Below, one piece after another: positions 20,416-33,470 of a stretch of DNA of 56,964 nt. A program made the translations under genes and the position numbers. This stretch comes from Zygnema cylindricum (taxonomy: Eukaryota > Streptophyta > Zygnematophyceae > Zygnematales > Zygnemataceae), in assembly GCA_037447655.1 (NCBI GenBank), contig JBBHKE010000116.1, positions 126,001 through 182,964 on the forward strand. Direction: 5' to 3'. How positions within the stretch are numbered: position 1 is the stretch's first letter; each line of letters opens with the position of its first letter. The notes under the pieces were generated by a model. It saw only the letters and a program-made list of their open reading frames with translations. It ran no database searches and was not told the DNA's origin.

Positions 20416-20586
20416 TACACCGCACCATTTAAAAGGGCACTAAATTACAGTTATGAACCGTATTGAGCGTGGTACCTCAAATAACGTTCAGAAACATTTA
20501 GCGTACTTTATTCTATTTGAGAATTTGTCGAAAAAAAAGAGGTACCCCAATTAGCGTCATGTACGCTAATAGCGATTCGCGGTGTA
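20416..20586. mobile_element. TA-MITE family segment
   Basis: From TACACCGCACCATTTAAAAG to CGCTAATAGCGATTCGCGGT + GTA. The GTACGG...CCGTAC palindrome precedes it (20399-20417). The right end is a canonical family terminus; the left border could be internal, because the matching TACACCG...TAGCG terminus is not seen upstream. Confidence 0.5.
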
Positions 20587-20940
20587 CATCGCGAATCGTA
20601 ATTAGAGTAAATTACTTTAATTCCATCGCTCGAAATTTCGACTCTATGACATCAAATAGAGTAAATGATTCTAATTTTTTCATTATTCTAACTTAAATAA
20701 ATTAGAATAAACTTCGACTGTGAAAAAGTTCTATCACATAAGCTAGAGTTCATTACTCTAATTGTTTTTTTTTGTTTTTTTACTCTAATTTTGTCATTAC
20801 TCTAATTCGGTCGCTCGAAATTTCGAGTCTATCACATAAAATAGAGTAAACGATTCTATTTTTTTCATTATTCTATTTAATGTACGGTTTAATTAGCGTT
20901 TTAAATTCTAATATAGCTTCACTTTAAATAGTGTGGAGTA
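20585..20940. mobile_element. TA-MITE family segment, inverted, head to head with the previous one
   Basis: Begins TACATCGCGAATCGTAATTA and ends ACTTTAAATAGTGTGGAGTA, i.e. the reverse of the previous copy, sharing its TA. The interior is rich in ACTCTAATT and GAAATTTCGA blocks that recur at 30900-31000. The outer border is uncertain. Confidence 0.45.
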
Positions 20941-21940
20941 CGAACGACGTCCGACCGTGCAAAAGTACTTTTTCACTTGTACTTTTTAAGTGAAAAGGTA
21001 CATTTGATGATTTAAAAGAGTCACGCTCGCACGCGAAATCGCACTAAACAAAATAACTAAATCAAAACGAAAAAAAAACCGTTCGCATGACTCTTATCCG
21101 TCGACAGCATCGTCGTTAGTGTGAACATTTACATTAATATCCATGCTAAAAGATGATAGTACAACGGCGAAAATAAGTGTTTGCCTTTATTTCCGTAACA
21201 ACTTTGTGACTGTTGTTCGACGTTCCGCGTATTCAGTTAGAATAGGAAACTTCGCACCAGTTTCATGAGAAACGTATTCTAATATAGGATCGCGTCTATT
21301 TTAGCGTAAATATTAATTCTAAAAAAACCGGACTTACCAAAATGACTCTTGAAAGGAGTAATTTTATACTCTAATATGGGTTTTTTACCATGATGACACA
21401 TGAAATAGAGTAACTATATTGACAAAAATAGAATAAATTTACAGCATTTGGCGTGGGTGATATATCTCTTGAGGTAACGCCAAATGCGGGCAGACCTCAC
21501 AAAATGCAATCTTCTTGGACCAATCATAGTCACTCTTCCTTTGTCCAATCACAACCGGTCTTTTTTTTTGTTTGTCCTTTTTGGAATCTGACAACCACAA
21601 CCAGCCTGACTGCGCCGCCATCCGAAAATTCTCTCCGATTTTTCAACAGGGATTCTGTGAAAGTCTCGCTTCGTTTACCACCGCCATGGATTGCATGTCA
21701 CCTATGTTATCGCTTTCTTGCCATTTGCTGACATTCATAGGGTGTTTACTTTTTTAGGGTTTTGTTGTTCGAAATGGCAAAAAAATTACTACCAGCAAAC
21801 TCCACCATTGATGACGAGGCAAGATCTTACTCTCTTATTGTGATTGAATGTGATCTATGTAACAACCAAACACATAAGGGTAGATAAAGAAGGAAAACTA
21901 AAAGAAATTCATAATACAAAATTGGAAAATAAATCTTAAA
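20941..21940. other. AT-rich unique sequence with one strong hairpin
   Basis: No gene recognised. The sequence GCATTTGGCGT at 21444-21454 is complementary to ACGCCAAATGC at 21477-21487, giving an 11-bp hairpin with a 22-base loop. ACTCTAAT-type blocks at 21240-21430 look like MITE debris. Frames at 21453-21757 (both strands) lack family motifs. Confidence 0.45.
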
Positions 21941-21944
21941 AGAC

Positions 21945-23805
21945 AAAGCAAAGCTATCTGTCTAATTATCTGGGTAATTATTTGTCTATATAACCTGTCT
22001 AATTCTCTATCTAATCTAATTCACTAACTAATTTAATTATATATCTAATCTAATTATCTATCTAAGTTAATTATTTGTCTAATTATCTGTTTAATTATTT
22101 ATCTACTTAAGTGTCAAATTATCTGTCAAAATATCTAATCTAGTTATCTATCAATTTAGGTTTTTAATTACCTGTCTAATCCAATTATCTATCAAATCTA
22201 ATTATCTATCTAATCAAATTATTTATCTAAGTTAATTATCTATCTAATTTAATTATCCATGTAATCTATTATTCCATCTAATCTAATTATGTATCTACTC
22301 TAATTAACTGTCTAATCATCTGTATAATTTTCTGTCAAATTATATGTCAAATCATCTGTATAATTTTCTGTCAAATTATATGTCAAATTATCTGTCAAAT
22401 TATCTAATCTAATTATCTTATCTAATTAGGGTTTCAAAATTTTTTCAAATTATCTAATCTTATTATCTATCTAATCTAATAATCTTTCTAATCTAATTCA
22501 CTATCTAATATAGTTATCTATCTAATCTAATTATCTATCTAATTTAATTCACTATCTAATCTAATTATCTATATAATCTAATTATATATCTAATCTAATT
22601 ACTTGTCTAATTATCTGTCTACCTAATTGTCAAATTATCAAATCTAATTATCTATCAATTTATCTGTCTAATTATTTGTCTAATCCAATTATCTATCTAA
22701 TTTAATTATCTATGTAATCTATTTTTCTATCTAATCTAATTATGTATCTACTCTAATTAACTGTCTAATTATCTGTATAATTATCTGCCAAATTATCTGT
22801 CTAATTATCTAATCTAATTATCTCTCAATTTATTTGTCTAATTATCTGTCCTTTTATCTTTCTATCAATCTGTCAAATTATCTAATTATATTATCTAATC
22901 TAATTATCTACCAAATTACCTATCTGATCTAATTACCTATCTTATCTAATTATCTACATGATCTAATTATCTATTCAATCTAATTATCTATCCAATCTAA
23001 TTCACTCTCCAATCTAGTAATTTATCAAATCCAATTACCTACATAATCTAATTATCTTTCTAATCCAATTATCTATATAATCTAATTATCTGTCTAATTA
23101 TCTAATCTAATTATCTGTCTAATTATCTAATCTAATTATCTATCAATTTATTTATTTGTCTAATTATCTGTCTTTTTATCTTTCTATCAATCTGTCAAAT
23201 TATCTAATTATATTATCTAATCTAATTATCTGCCAAATTACCTATCTAATCTAATTACCTATCTTATCTAATTATCTACCTGATCTAATTATCTATTCAA
23301 TCTAATTATCTATCCAATCTAATTCACATTCTAACCTAATAATCTATCTAATCCAATTACCTATCTAATCTAATTATCTATCAATTTATTTGTCTAATAA
23401 TCTGTCTATTTATCTGTCTATCTATGTGTCAAATTATCTAATCTAATTATCTATCAAATTACCTATCTAATCTAATTACCTATCTAATCTAATTATCTAT
23501 TTGATCTAATTATCTATCTAATCTCATTATCTATCTAATCTAATTCACTATCTAATCTAGTTATCTATCTAATCAAATTATCTATCTAATCTAATTCACT
23601 ATCTAATCTAGTTATCTGTCTAATCTAATTATCTATCTAATCAAATTATCTATCTAATTATCTGTTTAATTATCTATCTAATTATTTGCCTAATTATTTG
23701 TCAAATTATCTAATCTAATTATCTATTAATTTATTTGTCTAATTATCTGTCTAATTATCTGTCTATCTATCCGTCAAATTATCTAATCTAATTATTTGTT
23801 CACAA
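21945..23805. repeat. TCTA/ATTATC simple-sequence array (1.9 kb)
   Basis: About 1.9 kb built from TAATC, TAATT, ATC and TATC units, most often TAATCTAATTATCTATC, with variants such as AATTCACTATC. Almost free of G on the plus strand. No period is strict. It is the reverse complement of the array at 27005-29420. Confidence 0.95.
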
Positions 23806-23810
23806 AAAAC

Positions 23811-25068
23811 ATAAAAATCCATAAAAAAATCCCAGTCCTTTTAACGGATCGACAATTTAACCTAAATCCTCTTACTTTTTTTTTCAGGTTGGGGCCAAAG
23901 TTTTTCATTTATTTCCGACAAAATATTACATTCGACTTTATAATTTTCATGCCCTACAAGAAGATAGTGAAATGATTTGTAAAAAAATGGAATTCAAAGG
24001 AGAGAATAGATAGAAGATTCTTAAGAAAGTGGAAAAGTATGGAAATTTTCTGAAGTTTAGGGCCGATATTCAGTTTCGGAGTGTGTAAAATAGTGAAATT
24101 TTTGGAGCCATAATTGTTTTTTTTCTTATAACTACTAAATGATTGTAATGAATTTTTTTTAATGAATGATACTTTCAGTGGCGATATTATGACTTTTTAT
24201 TTCACTAATATATGACCTTTTTTTATTTTTTACCAAATGATTTTGTCTTTTACATGTTTGCGTCTGCTTTGTAATGTTGATTTTTTGTCATGGATGATGA
24301 TCACCCAGCGACGAGGCAGCATTTTCGTCGCTGGATTTTAAACAAGTTACGATTCATGTTACAACTGACTGATTAACTAACTGACTAAGCCGACCAACCG
24401 GCGACTTATATGTGTTGCCGTTGAACTGCAAATCAACAATAAATCAATATGGCCATCTTATTAAAAAGCTTGTATTATTGCTTACAAAACCTTCCGCTAT
24501 GAGGCAATGTCATTGCTGAAAATTCCAATGTAATGAGAAAATTGTCAACGCTTATGAAATCACAATAAATAGTCCATGTCATTGGTGTGCCAGCGATCAG
24601 CGATTGGGCCGGCTCGTCGCCTAATATCAATAACGTAAAAAACACGTTTGCGCATCAAAGGTAAACACTAAGAATCAGTTCACCAGTTACAACATCATAT
24701 TTCCGGTAGGTGAATAAAAAACACACGGTAAAGCATTAAGCATGACAAACCATCGCTCATATATTGCAAAAAAAAAATCGTGTTTTACAAAATGGTTATG
24801 TTATACATTGTTTTGGTATACTTACTTCACAACGAAGTAAATTAAAAAATTGGAAAAACAAATACATTGTAGTAAGAGACACACTATGCAACGTATTACC
24901 CCTATGATATTGTATGATAACTCCTATCTCATAAATCCTAACACTCCTTACATTTTTAAAATAGGTAAAACAAGCCAAAGCAACAAAAACTACAAAACTA
25001 TGTCACTCTCAAGTTCCAATATCCACCAAAAAAACATATATCGGGAATGCTTAGGCATTCATATGGGC
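23811..25068. other. AT-rich stretch downstream of the transposase pseudogene
   Basis: No gene seen. A perfect 10-bp hairpin CCAGCGACGA (24305-24314) / TCGTCGCTGG (24325-24334) is present; parts of the same GC-rich motif (CCAGCG, CTCGTCGC) recur at 24590-24620. This could be the 3' flank or end of the transposon to which the pseudogene belongs. Confidence 0.4.
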
Positions 25069-25837
25069 TTAGTATTCGTCCCCTTCCGTGAAAAGTTCGT
25101 CTGTAACCTCGTCTTCATGAGAAGCGGCGTCAGCGTTTTCAGAATTTCCGAGAGATTCCCGTGCCCTTGCAAAGAGAGGTGGCACTTCCTCCCCGTCGAA
25201 ATGGTTTTGGTGTTTGTGGATGATACATTGCAATTGATGTGTAAGCATTCCCTCCTCCCATGTCCTATCCTTCAATGACAACCCACATTGAATCATGGCC
25301 TTCCTCGCATATCCCATCCCATCCTTGTCAACCATGGAGTTAACTTCTCAGATCGAGTCCCTTGCCAATTCGAGAAAAAACCTTTTCCCCGGCCCTAATA
25401 ACTTTCCGGACCAACCTCGATTAGAGGGTTGTGACCAGTGCCCATCCCTAACCCCCGACATCTTCCAATTCTCCCACTTCCTACTCCAAACCTCATTTAT
25501 TTTTTATATAACGAAAGAATTCGCCGGTTGCACCAAGTGGGTAGCACTCGGTGGAAAAAAATGTAAAACTGTACTTTTGGCAACGAAAACGCGGTTTAGC
25601 TCCTCCGACATATTATGGCCGCCGCAATTATCGAGGAAGACTATTTTTTCTCGTCCATAAGGATCAGCTTGATACGACATCCGGTCCTCAAACCATTGGG
25701 GGAAGACTCTCTTGTCGTTCCATCCCTTTGGACCATTGCGATAGCACACCCCTGTTATTGATTACATGGAAAAAGAAAAAGACATTAAAATAAAAAATAT
25801 AAAGGAGGAAAATAAGTAGAAATGAGGGATGAATAAG

Positions 25838-26045
25838 ATGAGGGGGGAAGAATGGAAAAGGGGGAAGGAATGACGGCGGAGAGAGGAAGTGGAGAGGGAG
25901 AGGATTAATGGAGAGAGAAATTGGATAGGATGAAAATGGGACAAGAGAGGAAGATGGGGAGCTGAGGGGGAGAGGGCGAGGGAGTGGTGAGAGGAAAGGG
26001 GAAAGAGAAGGTGAAAGAGGGGGAGAGAGGAGAAGAAAGGTAGGG
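25838..26045. repeat. Purine-rich tract in transposase intron 3
   Basis: About 200 bases with nearly only A and G on the plus strand (GAGAGG, GGGGGAGAGG blocks), inside the 26091-25752 intron. On the transcript it is a long pyrimidine tract ahead of the acceptor at 25752. Confidence 0.8.
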
Positions 26046-27004
26046 GGAAAAATCAAACAATTCAAGACAAAAAAAACAAAGGAATGTTTACCTGGAATTT
26101 CGTCGGGGATATTGCGAATTGGGTAACTCCTATTACGGTTTGTGAGAATAAGCATGGGTGATTCAATCCGTGCATTCACCCCTCCGGTGAGACGCACCAT
26201 CAAAGTCATGGATTCGCCTCCACCCGCAACGTTAGCATACTTAACGACTTCATCGCCACGGAAGCCTAATGTCTTCCCATTGTCCATATTCAATATCATG
26301 TGCGTCTCATCCATATTCTCCACTAAATCGTTGTCAAACTCACCTAGTTCACACGATGAAGACAACAACAATTAAACAAAGTGGAGTAAGAAAAAGCAAG
26401 CACTTTAGAACTGATAAACGCAACAATTTTGAAAAAAAATATATATTACAATATTATAGAAAGCAATAAAGTATAAGCCATATCCGAAAGGAAGCCTCTT
26501 TTTAGAACACCCAAGTGATACGCCACAGTTTTCTCAATGTGTTCCTCTTTTTCCGGACTACATTGTAATTTGCCCTTTTGGGCACGGATGACAAGGTTGT
26601 GTTTCTCATGAATCCTTTGGATCCACCTTTTAGTAATTCGTGTAGTCCTTTCACGTCCGAATTCGTCAAAAAACTCCGGCTCATGTTCCTCTTTTAAACG
26701 TTTAACGATATCGAACGCCATCTCTTGCACAATTGTCGTAGAAAGTTTCATTCCCGCTTTTTTAAATCTATGAAAATCCTCGAGTACTTCTTCATGAAGA
26801 CGGGTCACCCATGGCATTTCCTTTCTTCCCCTACCCGGTAATGCTTTCATTACCGCCACATTTCGTTTTCCGACGCCCGACGTAGACAAGGTATTAGTCG
26901 TATCTCTTATGCCTTTTACTATGGCTACCCTTTCGACCCACCATCTTTTGCTTTTTTATACTCTGTAGTAGGAAAAGAAGGAAAAAACATCATACAAAAT
27001 ATGG

Positions 27005-27032
27005 GGTTAGTAATGTGAATAGATAGATATAT

Positions 27033-27115
<83 letters not shown>

Positions 27116-29420
27116 GACAAAAAGGTAAAATTAGATTACATAGAGAATAATATTAGATAGATGATTAGATTAAGTAGATAATTAGGTGTGATAGATAATT
27201 AGAATAAAAAAATTATTAGATTACATAGTGACTGAGATTAGTTGGATAATTAGATTAGATGGATAATTAGATAGATAATTTGATAATTACATAGATAGAT
27301 AATTAGATAGACACATGGATAGACAGATAGTTAGATAGATAGATAGACATATAATTAGACAAATATATAGGCAAATAATTAGACAGATAATTAGACATAT
27401 AATTATACAGATAAATAGACATATATTTAGATTAGATAATTTGACAAATAGATAGACAGATAATTTGACAGAAGATTAGATAAGATAGTTAGATTAGAAG
27501 ATTTAACTCATAATTGGACAGATAATTTGACAAATAATTTGACTTGACAGATAATTATATTAGATAGATATTTAGATTAGACAGATATTTAGAATAGATA
27601 GATAAATAGATTAGATAGATAACTACATTAGATAGATAATTTGACTATTAACATGTTTACGATTCTGTAGCATCAATGTTCGCATGTATAATTCTATTAG
27701 GACTTTTTTGTCAAGGATAATGAATTACATTAGATAGATAATATGACTAGATAGTGAATTATATTAGATAGATAAGTAGATTAGGTAGTGAATTAGATAA
27801 GATAGTAAATTAGATTAGATAGATAATTAGACCAGATAGATATTTAGATTAGATAGATAATTAGATTGGATAGGTTATTAGATAAGATAGGTAGTTAGAT
27901 TAGATAGATAATCTGATTAGATAGAGAACTAGATTAAATAGATAGTTAGATTAGATGGATATTAAGATTAGACAGATAATTAGATTAGATAGGCATATAA
28001 ATTGGATAGATAATTAGATTGTATAGATAATTAGATAAGATAGATAATTAGATTAGATTGATAATCTGGTTAGATAGTGAACTAGATTAGATAGATAATT
28101 AGATCAGATAGATATTTAGATTAGACAGATAATTAGTTTAGTTGGGTCATTAGATTAGATAGATAATCTGATTAGATAGAGAACTACATTAAGTAGATAT
28201 TTAGGGTTTTTAAGATATCTGGATTAGACAGATAGATAGATTAGATAGGTAAATATATTCGATAGATAATTAGAGTAGATAGTTAATCTGTTTAGATAGT
28301 GAATTATATTAGATAGATAAATCGATTAGATAGTGAATTAGATTAGATGGTGAATTAGATTAAATAGTAAATTAGATTAGATAGATAATTGGATTAGATA
28401 GGGAATTAGATTAGATAGTGAATTATATTAGATAGTGAATTTGATTATATAGGTAATTAGATTAGATAGTGAATTATATTAGAAAGATAATTAGATAAGA
28501 TGAATAGTTAGATTAGATAGAAAATTAGATAATCACGTAGAACCCTAAGTAGATAGACACATAGAGAGACAGATAATTAGACAGATAATTAAACAGATAA
28601 TTAGAAAGATAACTAGACAGATAATTAGTTTAGATTATTTGGCAGATATTAGACACATAATTTGACAGATAATTTGACATTTAATTTTACAGATAGTTAG
28701 ACTAGATACATAAATAGATTAGATAGAAAAATAGATTACATAGATACTTAGATTAGATCGATAATTAACTTAGATAGATAATTAGGTTAGCTTGATGATT
28801 AGATTAGATAGATAATTGGATTAGATAGTGAATAACCTTAGATAGTGAAATAGATTAGTTAGATAATTATATTAGATAGGTAATTAGATTAGATAGGTAA
28901 TTTGACAGATAATTAGATTAGATAATTAGACAGATAATTATACAGATAATAAGATTAGATAATTTAAAAGATAACTAGACAGATAAATAGACAGATAATT
29001 AGACAGATATTTTGGCCGATAATTATATTAGATAATTAGATTACATAATTTGACACATAATTGAACACATAATTTGATAGATAATTAGATTAGATAGTGA
29101 ATTATGTTAGATATAGAATTAGATTAGATAGAAAATTAGATTAGCTAGATGATTAGATTAGATAGATGAATAAATTATATAGATAATTAGATTAGATAGA
29201 TAAATAGTTTAGATAGATAATTAGATAATCAGATAGATAGATAATTATTTAGACACAAATAAAAAAAAGATAGATAGATCGATAGACAGATTATTAGACA
29301 AATATATAGACAGTTAGACATAGACAGTTAGAAAGATAATTAGATTAGTAGATAATTAGATTTCATAGTTAATTAGATTAGAGATAACTGGAATAGACAG
29401 ATAATTAGATTAATTACATA
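27005..29420. repeat. GATA/ATTAGA simple-sequence array (2.4 kb) in transposase intron 1
   Basis: Built from GATAGATAATTAGATTA-like units with variants; perfect (TAGA)n runs for about 80 bases at 27034-27115. It is the reverse complement of the 21945-23805 array, so the two face each other across the 3' exons of the transposase. It fills nearly all of the 2.58-kb first intron. Confidence 0.95.
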
Positions 29421-30111
29421 ATTAGATAGAAAAATTGAGAGTATAACAAATTTTAAATCTTTGAAACCACCAAAAAAACAGTAATACTCGAGAGGTGGGT
29501 TGATGAGGTAAAGGGGGAGAAGAGTTTTAGGGAAACTTACTACATCCATCGCTTCCCGAAAACTGTTCGGGAAACTTCTTGATAGTTTTGGGGATGAGCT
29601 TTCGGTATCCGTTTGCCTGCTCCTCAGCAATCATCCAGGTGATTATCCGCAAACGATCCCTTTTGGTTGTGACATGTTGTTTTTTTCGTCTGGACTGCTG
29701 CGGGTCAACAGCTGTACAGTGACTCCCCAAATCTTCGCCCATGGTGTGGTCTTCTCCACTCGAAGCTTCTTCCACGAGAGGCTCCACACGTGGTAATTCG
29801 GTTGCTCCACTCGCCATTTCGGATCCCACACTGTGCATCTCTCCGATCACCTCTTCAACAACAACAAGTGCAGGGATATGACATATGCCGTTATATCTTG
29901 ACGCGTAGTTACCCCACATTCTTGAAAACCTCCACATATCTCCGATTATTAAGCGACTCTTTATAGGGGGAAAGACTAGGCAACAACTAGAGTCAGATGT
30001 AAGGGTAAACGCAAATAAAAAATATAAATTGATAATGCCGTTGCCTGTCTGAACGTGCAATATATATGGGAAAATTATAGAAGTGGGAGGTAAAAAAACG
30101 AGGGAATCCAT

Positions 30112-31227
30112 TGTGAAAAGAGGAAAGGTTCAAAATTTAAATTTTAATATTTGGTTGTAAATTTGAAATCCCCCCTTTTTAAAATCTCAAAAACGAAACA
30201 AGAATTTGTAAAAATTGCCGCCAAAAAATTCTACGAAAGAACTGCGAAAAATGATGCAGCTTATTGGATGTAAAGATGTTTCTTACAAAAAAGACCAAAA
30301 GGACAGACGGTTTGTGTAATATCGTTGTTTTGCAGACATGCCGTTTCTATGGTCAATAAATTGGCCACGTGTAATTGTGATCGTCCAATAATATGCCGCG
30401 CTACGTCAATTAGTTAGGATATCTTCAGATAGCGACCCAATTAGAATTAAATTTCACTGTATTTTGTGTTCATTTTCGAATTTCCTCAATTGAACGCAAC
30501 TTTATTAGAGTTAAGACACCTTTTTAAGGTAAAATGACTCTAATAAAATCAACAAAGTGCGTCGTTATTAGAGTTCAAAATTACCCTTTTCGTACGAAAA
30601 TCAAAAAACGTAACGGAAAGTGTCGTTTACATTTGAACTACAACCGTAATTCAGCCGTTCATAAATGTTGACTTTCAATTATGTAACTGCTCATAATTTA
30701 CATGTAACCTTTGACGGTGGTCCCGACGTAACTGACATTCAGCGCGACAATAGTACTAACGTCATAATGATGTCAAGATATACGGACTGACAGTTTTTGT
30801 ATGTTTACATAATTTAGTGTTAATAATTACAGCGCGGATAATTATCGCCGACATAACCCAAAATAGAATACCTAAATAAATTAGAGTAAAACCACTCCTT
30901 GAAAAAGTTATATCACATAAATTAGAGTAAATTACTCTAATTATTTTTTTCTCTTTTTTTACTCTAATTTTTTCATTACTCTAATTACGATGCGCGGTGT
31001 ACTGTACATTTTTCCCATAGGGTAGCCGCGTGTTCACATTGTCGACGTTTGAACATGTGAGAACAGTTTAGCGTGATTTTCCGTCGTCTTTATCGCTGGG
31101 AATCAAATCTGAGTGTGCTTTTTCATGTCGACGCACTCACTTTCGTTTGTCGACTCATTTATCTGACACACTTGTTGTGTTATTGTACAAAATGACGACC
31201 AATTCTGGTACGGACTAAGACATTTCG
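30112..31227. other. AT-rich MITE debris, no gene
   Basis: A family terminus CTCTAATTACGATGCGCGGT + GTA ends at 31001, preceded by AGAGTAAATTACTCTAATT blocks as at 20720-20820. Further left are ACTCTAAT/ATTAGAGT pairs at 30490-30600. No reading frame with family motifs. Confidence 0.45.
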
Positions 31228-31407
31228 TACACAATACTATCTAAAAACTGTCCAAATTACTGAAATTAGAGTTATTAACGCTAATTAAACAGTACCTATA
31301 TAAGCGTAATAAACAATTAGAGATATTAATTTTATTTTACGTTCCAGGGGTCAAAATTTGGGGGCGCCGAATATGCGTTATAAACTCTAATAGCGATTCA
31401 TGGTGTA
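31228..31407. mobile_element. TA-MITE family segment, 180 bp
   Basis: TACACAATACTATCTAAAAA at the left, GGGGGCGCCGAATATGCGTT and CTCTAATAGCGATTCATGGT + GTA at the right, between TA dinucleotides. GTACGG...TTCGTAC precedes it, as in the other copies. Only five bases separate it from the TTA of the next MITE. Confidence 0.55.
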
Positions 31408-31415
31408 ATGTCTTA

Positions 31416-32361
31416 GGGTACGCCCCATGTATTAAAGTATCTACTTTTCTCTGTCTTTTTGCCCAAAAATTCCGGGAACTTTGACAAAAACTTTAGCCGT
31501 ACGAGAAAATCATTTTTACCAAAGTAAAGTAAACGTCAATTTATACTTTGGATGTACGGCGTGTTTGTCGTCATGTGAACGCATTTTGGCGTTTTCCCCT
31601 TTTCGACCCCCGGGCAAGAATCCAGCCCAAAAAAAAACTTCATCCAAAATCACCTCGAGGGGGTGATTTTAGTTCAAGTACCGCCCAAACAGCGAATGAA
31701 AAATGACCCACGCACGCGCCACAAGAGTGTGAAAATTTTAGGACGAAGGAGAGTCCTCGCTATTTTTCTCCGTGCCCGTCACGCGCATGTACGGAAAAAA
31801 TCTGCAGGGGTCTCGGACCTCCACTTTCATTCATGGGGTCCTTTGCAAAATTTTGCGCTGTCGTCGCCTTTCCCCTCTCCCTCTCACATCATCGCTTTTA
31901 TCTCACACTTTTTAGAATGAGAGACGACAATATTGGTATAAAATGAAAGATATTTTAAAAATATTATTTTTGACAATTTTTAGGTTTTTTTTTTAATGGC
32001 AAGTCGAGCAAGAAAAGTAGAAAAAACGAAATCGGAAAACCATGGCAGAAAGTTATTGAATCAGTGACGTCGACGTTGTCACAAGTGAGCGTGACGTCAC
32101 AATATCACCAAACCCTAAACATCTTCGATTTCACAAAAATCTAGACGTCTACCACTGTCGCTGTTTTTGTTGGCGTCACCAATCTTCGGAAGTTTCGTAG
32201 TCGCCTTCAATCGTCACAAGTTGTACCAACGTCTACAACCGTCACATTCCAAAGTTCCGATTTCATTTTCGCACATAGGGACGCTCTTCAAAGTAGTACG
32301 GAGAATCCTTACTACAGTCCAAAATACTTTATCAAAGTACCGATTACATGGGGACGTACCG
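31416..32361. mobile_element. PIF/Harbinger-type MITE, copy 3 (inverted)
   Basis: Ends GGGTACGCCCCATG and CATGGGGACGTACC + G, flanked by TTA (31413-31415, 32362-32364). The interior is the reverse complement of copy 2: GGTCTCGGACCTCCAC and GCAAAATTTTGCGC early, GACGTC elements and CCATGGTTTTCCGATTTCG (minus-strand start, MVFRFRFF...) late. A 9-bp hairpin AAAATCACC...GGTGATTTT sits at about 31647-31671. Confidence 0.82.
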
Positions 32362-32364
32362 TTA

Positions 32365-33470
32365 CATCTGTACTTTCAGATTATCCGTGCGGATAAGTAA
32401 TTGACCAGCGTAGCACCAATTATTGCACGGTACTTGAACGGTCACAAACGTCTTCACTATTCTTTTCCAGTTTTCATTTGTACGAGACTACGAGGTGAAA
32501 GCCAATTGCCACATTTTTGGAACATTCTGAAGATACCGATCCTACTTGGACTGAATGAATCTTTTGTTTTGAAATATATATTTTTTTGTCGTTTTAGCGC
32601 CTTTTCTGAAAGTCATCTTTGTGATGCCTGTACGGCTGGACTGTACTGCACTGTACTGTCTTTGTGGCCAGTGGTGTAGCTTTTGACAAGCTTGTTTTCC
32701 TAATCAGTAATCACGCACATGTAGCTGAAAATTTTATTCAACCTTGATTAACTGATCATATCACTGCTCTCGAAGAAACACGGCAGCAGCTCATTCTATC
32801 TGCATTTTACCTTTATTTGTTTTTAGTCTTCTCTCTTCATCTCCGTGCCTTAAAAGCATGGAGCTCTCAGAAGGTGTGGCTCAACTTTTGCCGGATGTGC
32901 ATGCAAATTGTATCCATAACTAATATGTTTGATGTTATCTTATCGGAATCATTATTCTATGAATTTAGTTAAGATTCCTTAAAACATAAATGTTTTTGTT
33001 TCTTTTCATATGCCTTTGTGCTTTTAGTTGTCCAGCATAACAATATAATTATTTTTTGCATTCAAAACCTGTTTGTTTGAATTCTTTTAAAGATGACTTA
33101 ATTATCGCCCTTGTTAAGAACACATCAGCTATTTATGATTACTCTCCGGCGTTTAGCTACATGAATTATGAATGTGCCATTGCAATTTCATCAAGATCAT
33201 TGTACAAATGTCTCTTTTTTTTCACCTTGCATATTGAAGTGTGCTCATTGTAACTTAACCAAGTTGTCAAACAAATATCATCAGTCAGGTAGAAATTCCA
33301 TTGGAAGAAAACAACTGTTTCACTAGGCTTCGTTGACGTTCGAGTTTGTTTTCATTGGAAGATGGAGGGCTTCCCATTTTTGTTATGTGTGCGATTCTTT
33401 TCGTTTGGTGATAGTCCCTCTATCCTCGATGTAATGGCTTTTGCATCAATGGAGGAAGCCGTTAAACAAA
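32365..33470. other. 5' flank of the phosphatase gene
   Basis: Unique sequence with no repeat match seen. Likely promoter and 5' UTR of the gene that follows. Upstream ATGs at 33362 and 33434 share a frame that does not join exon 2. ATG 32860 (MELSEG) could splice in phase at GTGTGG and is an alternative first exon. Confidence 0.4.

Larger units (their letters stand above)
25069..29937 (-). pseudogene. pogo/CENP-B-like DDE transposase, intron-bearing and broken
   Basis: Four exons on the minus strand: about 29937-29541 (ITWMIAEEQANGYRKLIPK, FPEQFSGSD; GTAAGT donor), 26962 to about 26460 (WWVERVAIVKGI, ALPGRGRKEMPWV, FKKAGMKLSTT, WIQRIHEKHNLVIRAQKGKL: helix-turn-helix/CENP-B DNA binding), 26343-26092 (VENMDETHM with the first catalytic Asp, GFRGDEVVKYANV) and 25751-25069 (IVFLDNCGGHN with the second Asp, FFPPSATHLVQP, KLLGPGKRFFLELA, GYARKAMIQCGLSL). 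Exon 3 to 4 joins in phase. Breaks: in-frame TAA at 25504-25506 and TGA at 25348-25350, Asn in place of the third catalytic acid (QPANSF), and an apparent one-base loss in an A-run at the start of exon 2. The exon 2 donor is unresolved. The start at 29937 is a guess. Confidence 0.8.

Noticed and set aside
21945-23805. CRISPR array
   Set aside because: Units are degenerate simple sequence without constant repeats and unique spacers, and the window is eukaryotic.
25688-25944. Proline/serine-rich C-terminus after the DDE motif frame
   Set aside because: It is the pyrimidine-rich intron 26091-25752 read through; splicing joins in-phase exons on both sides.
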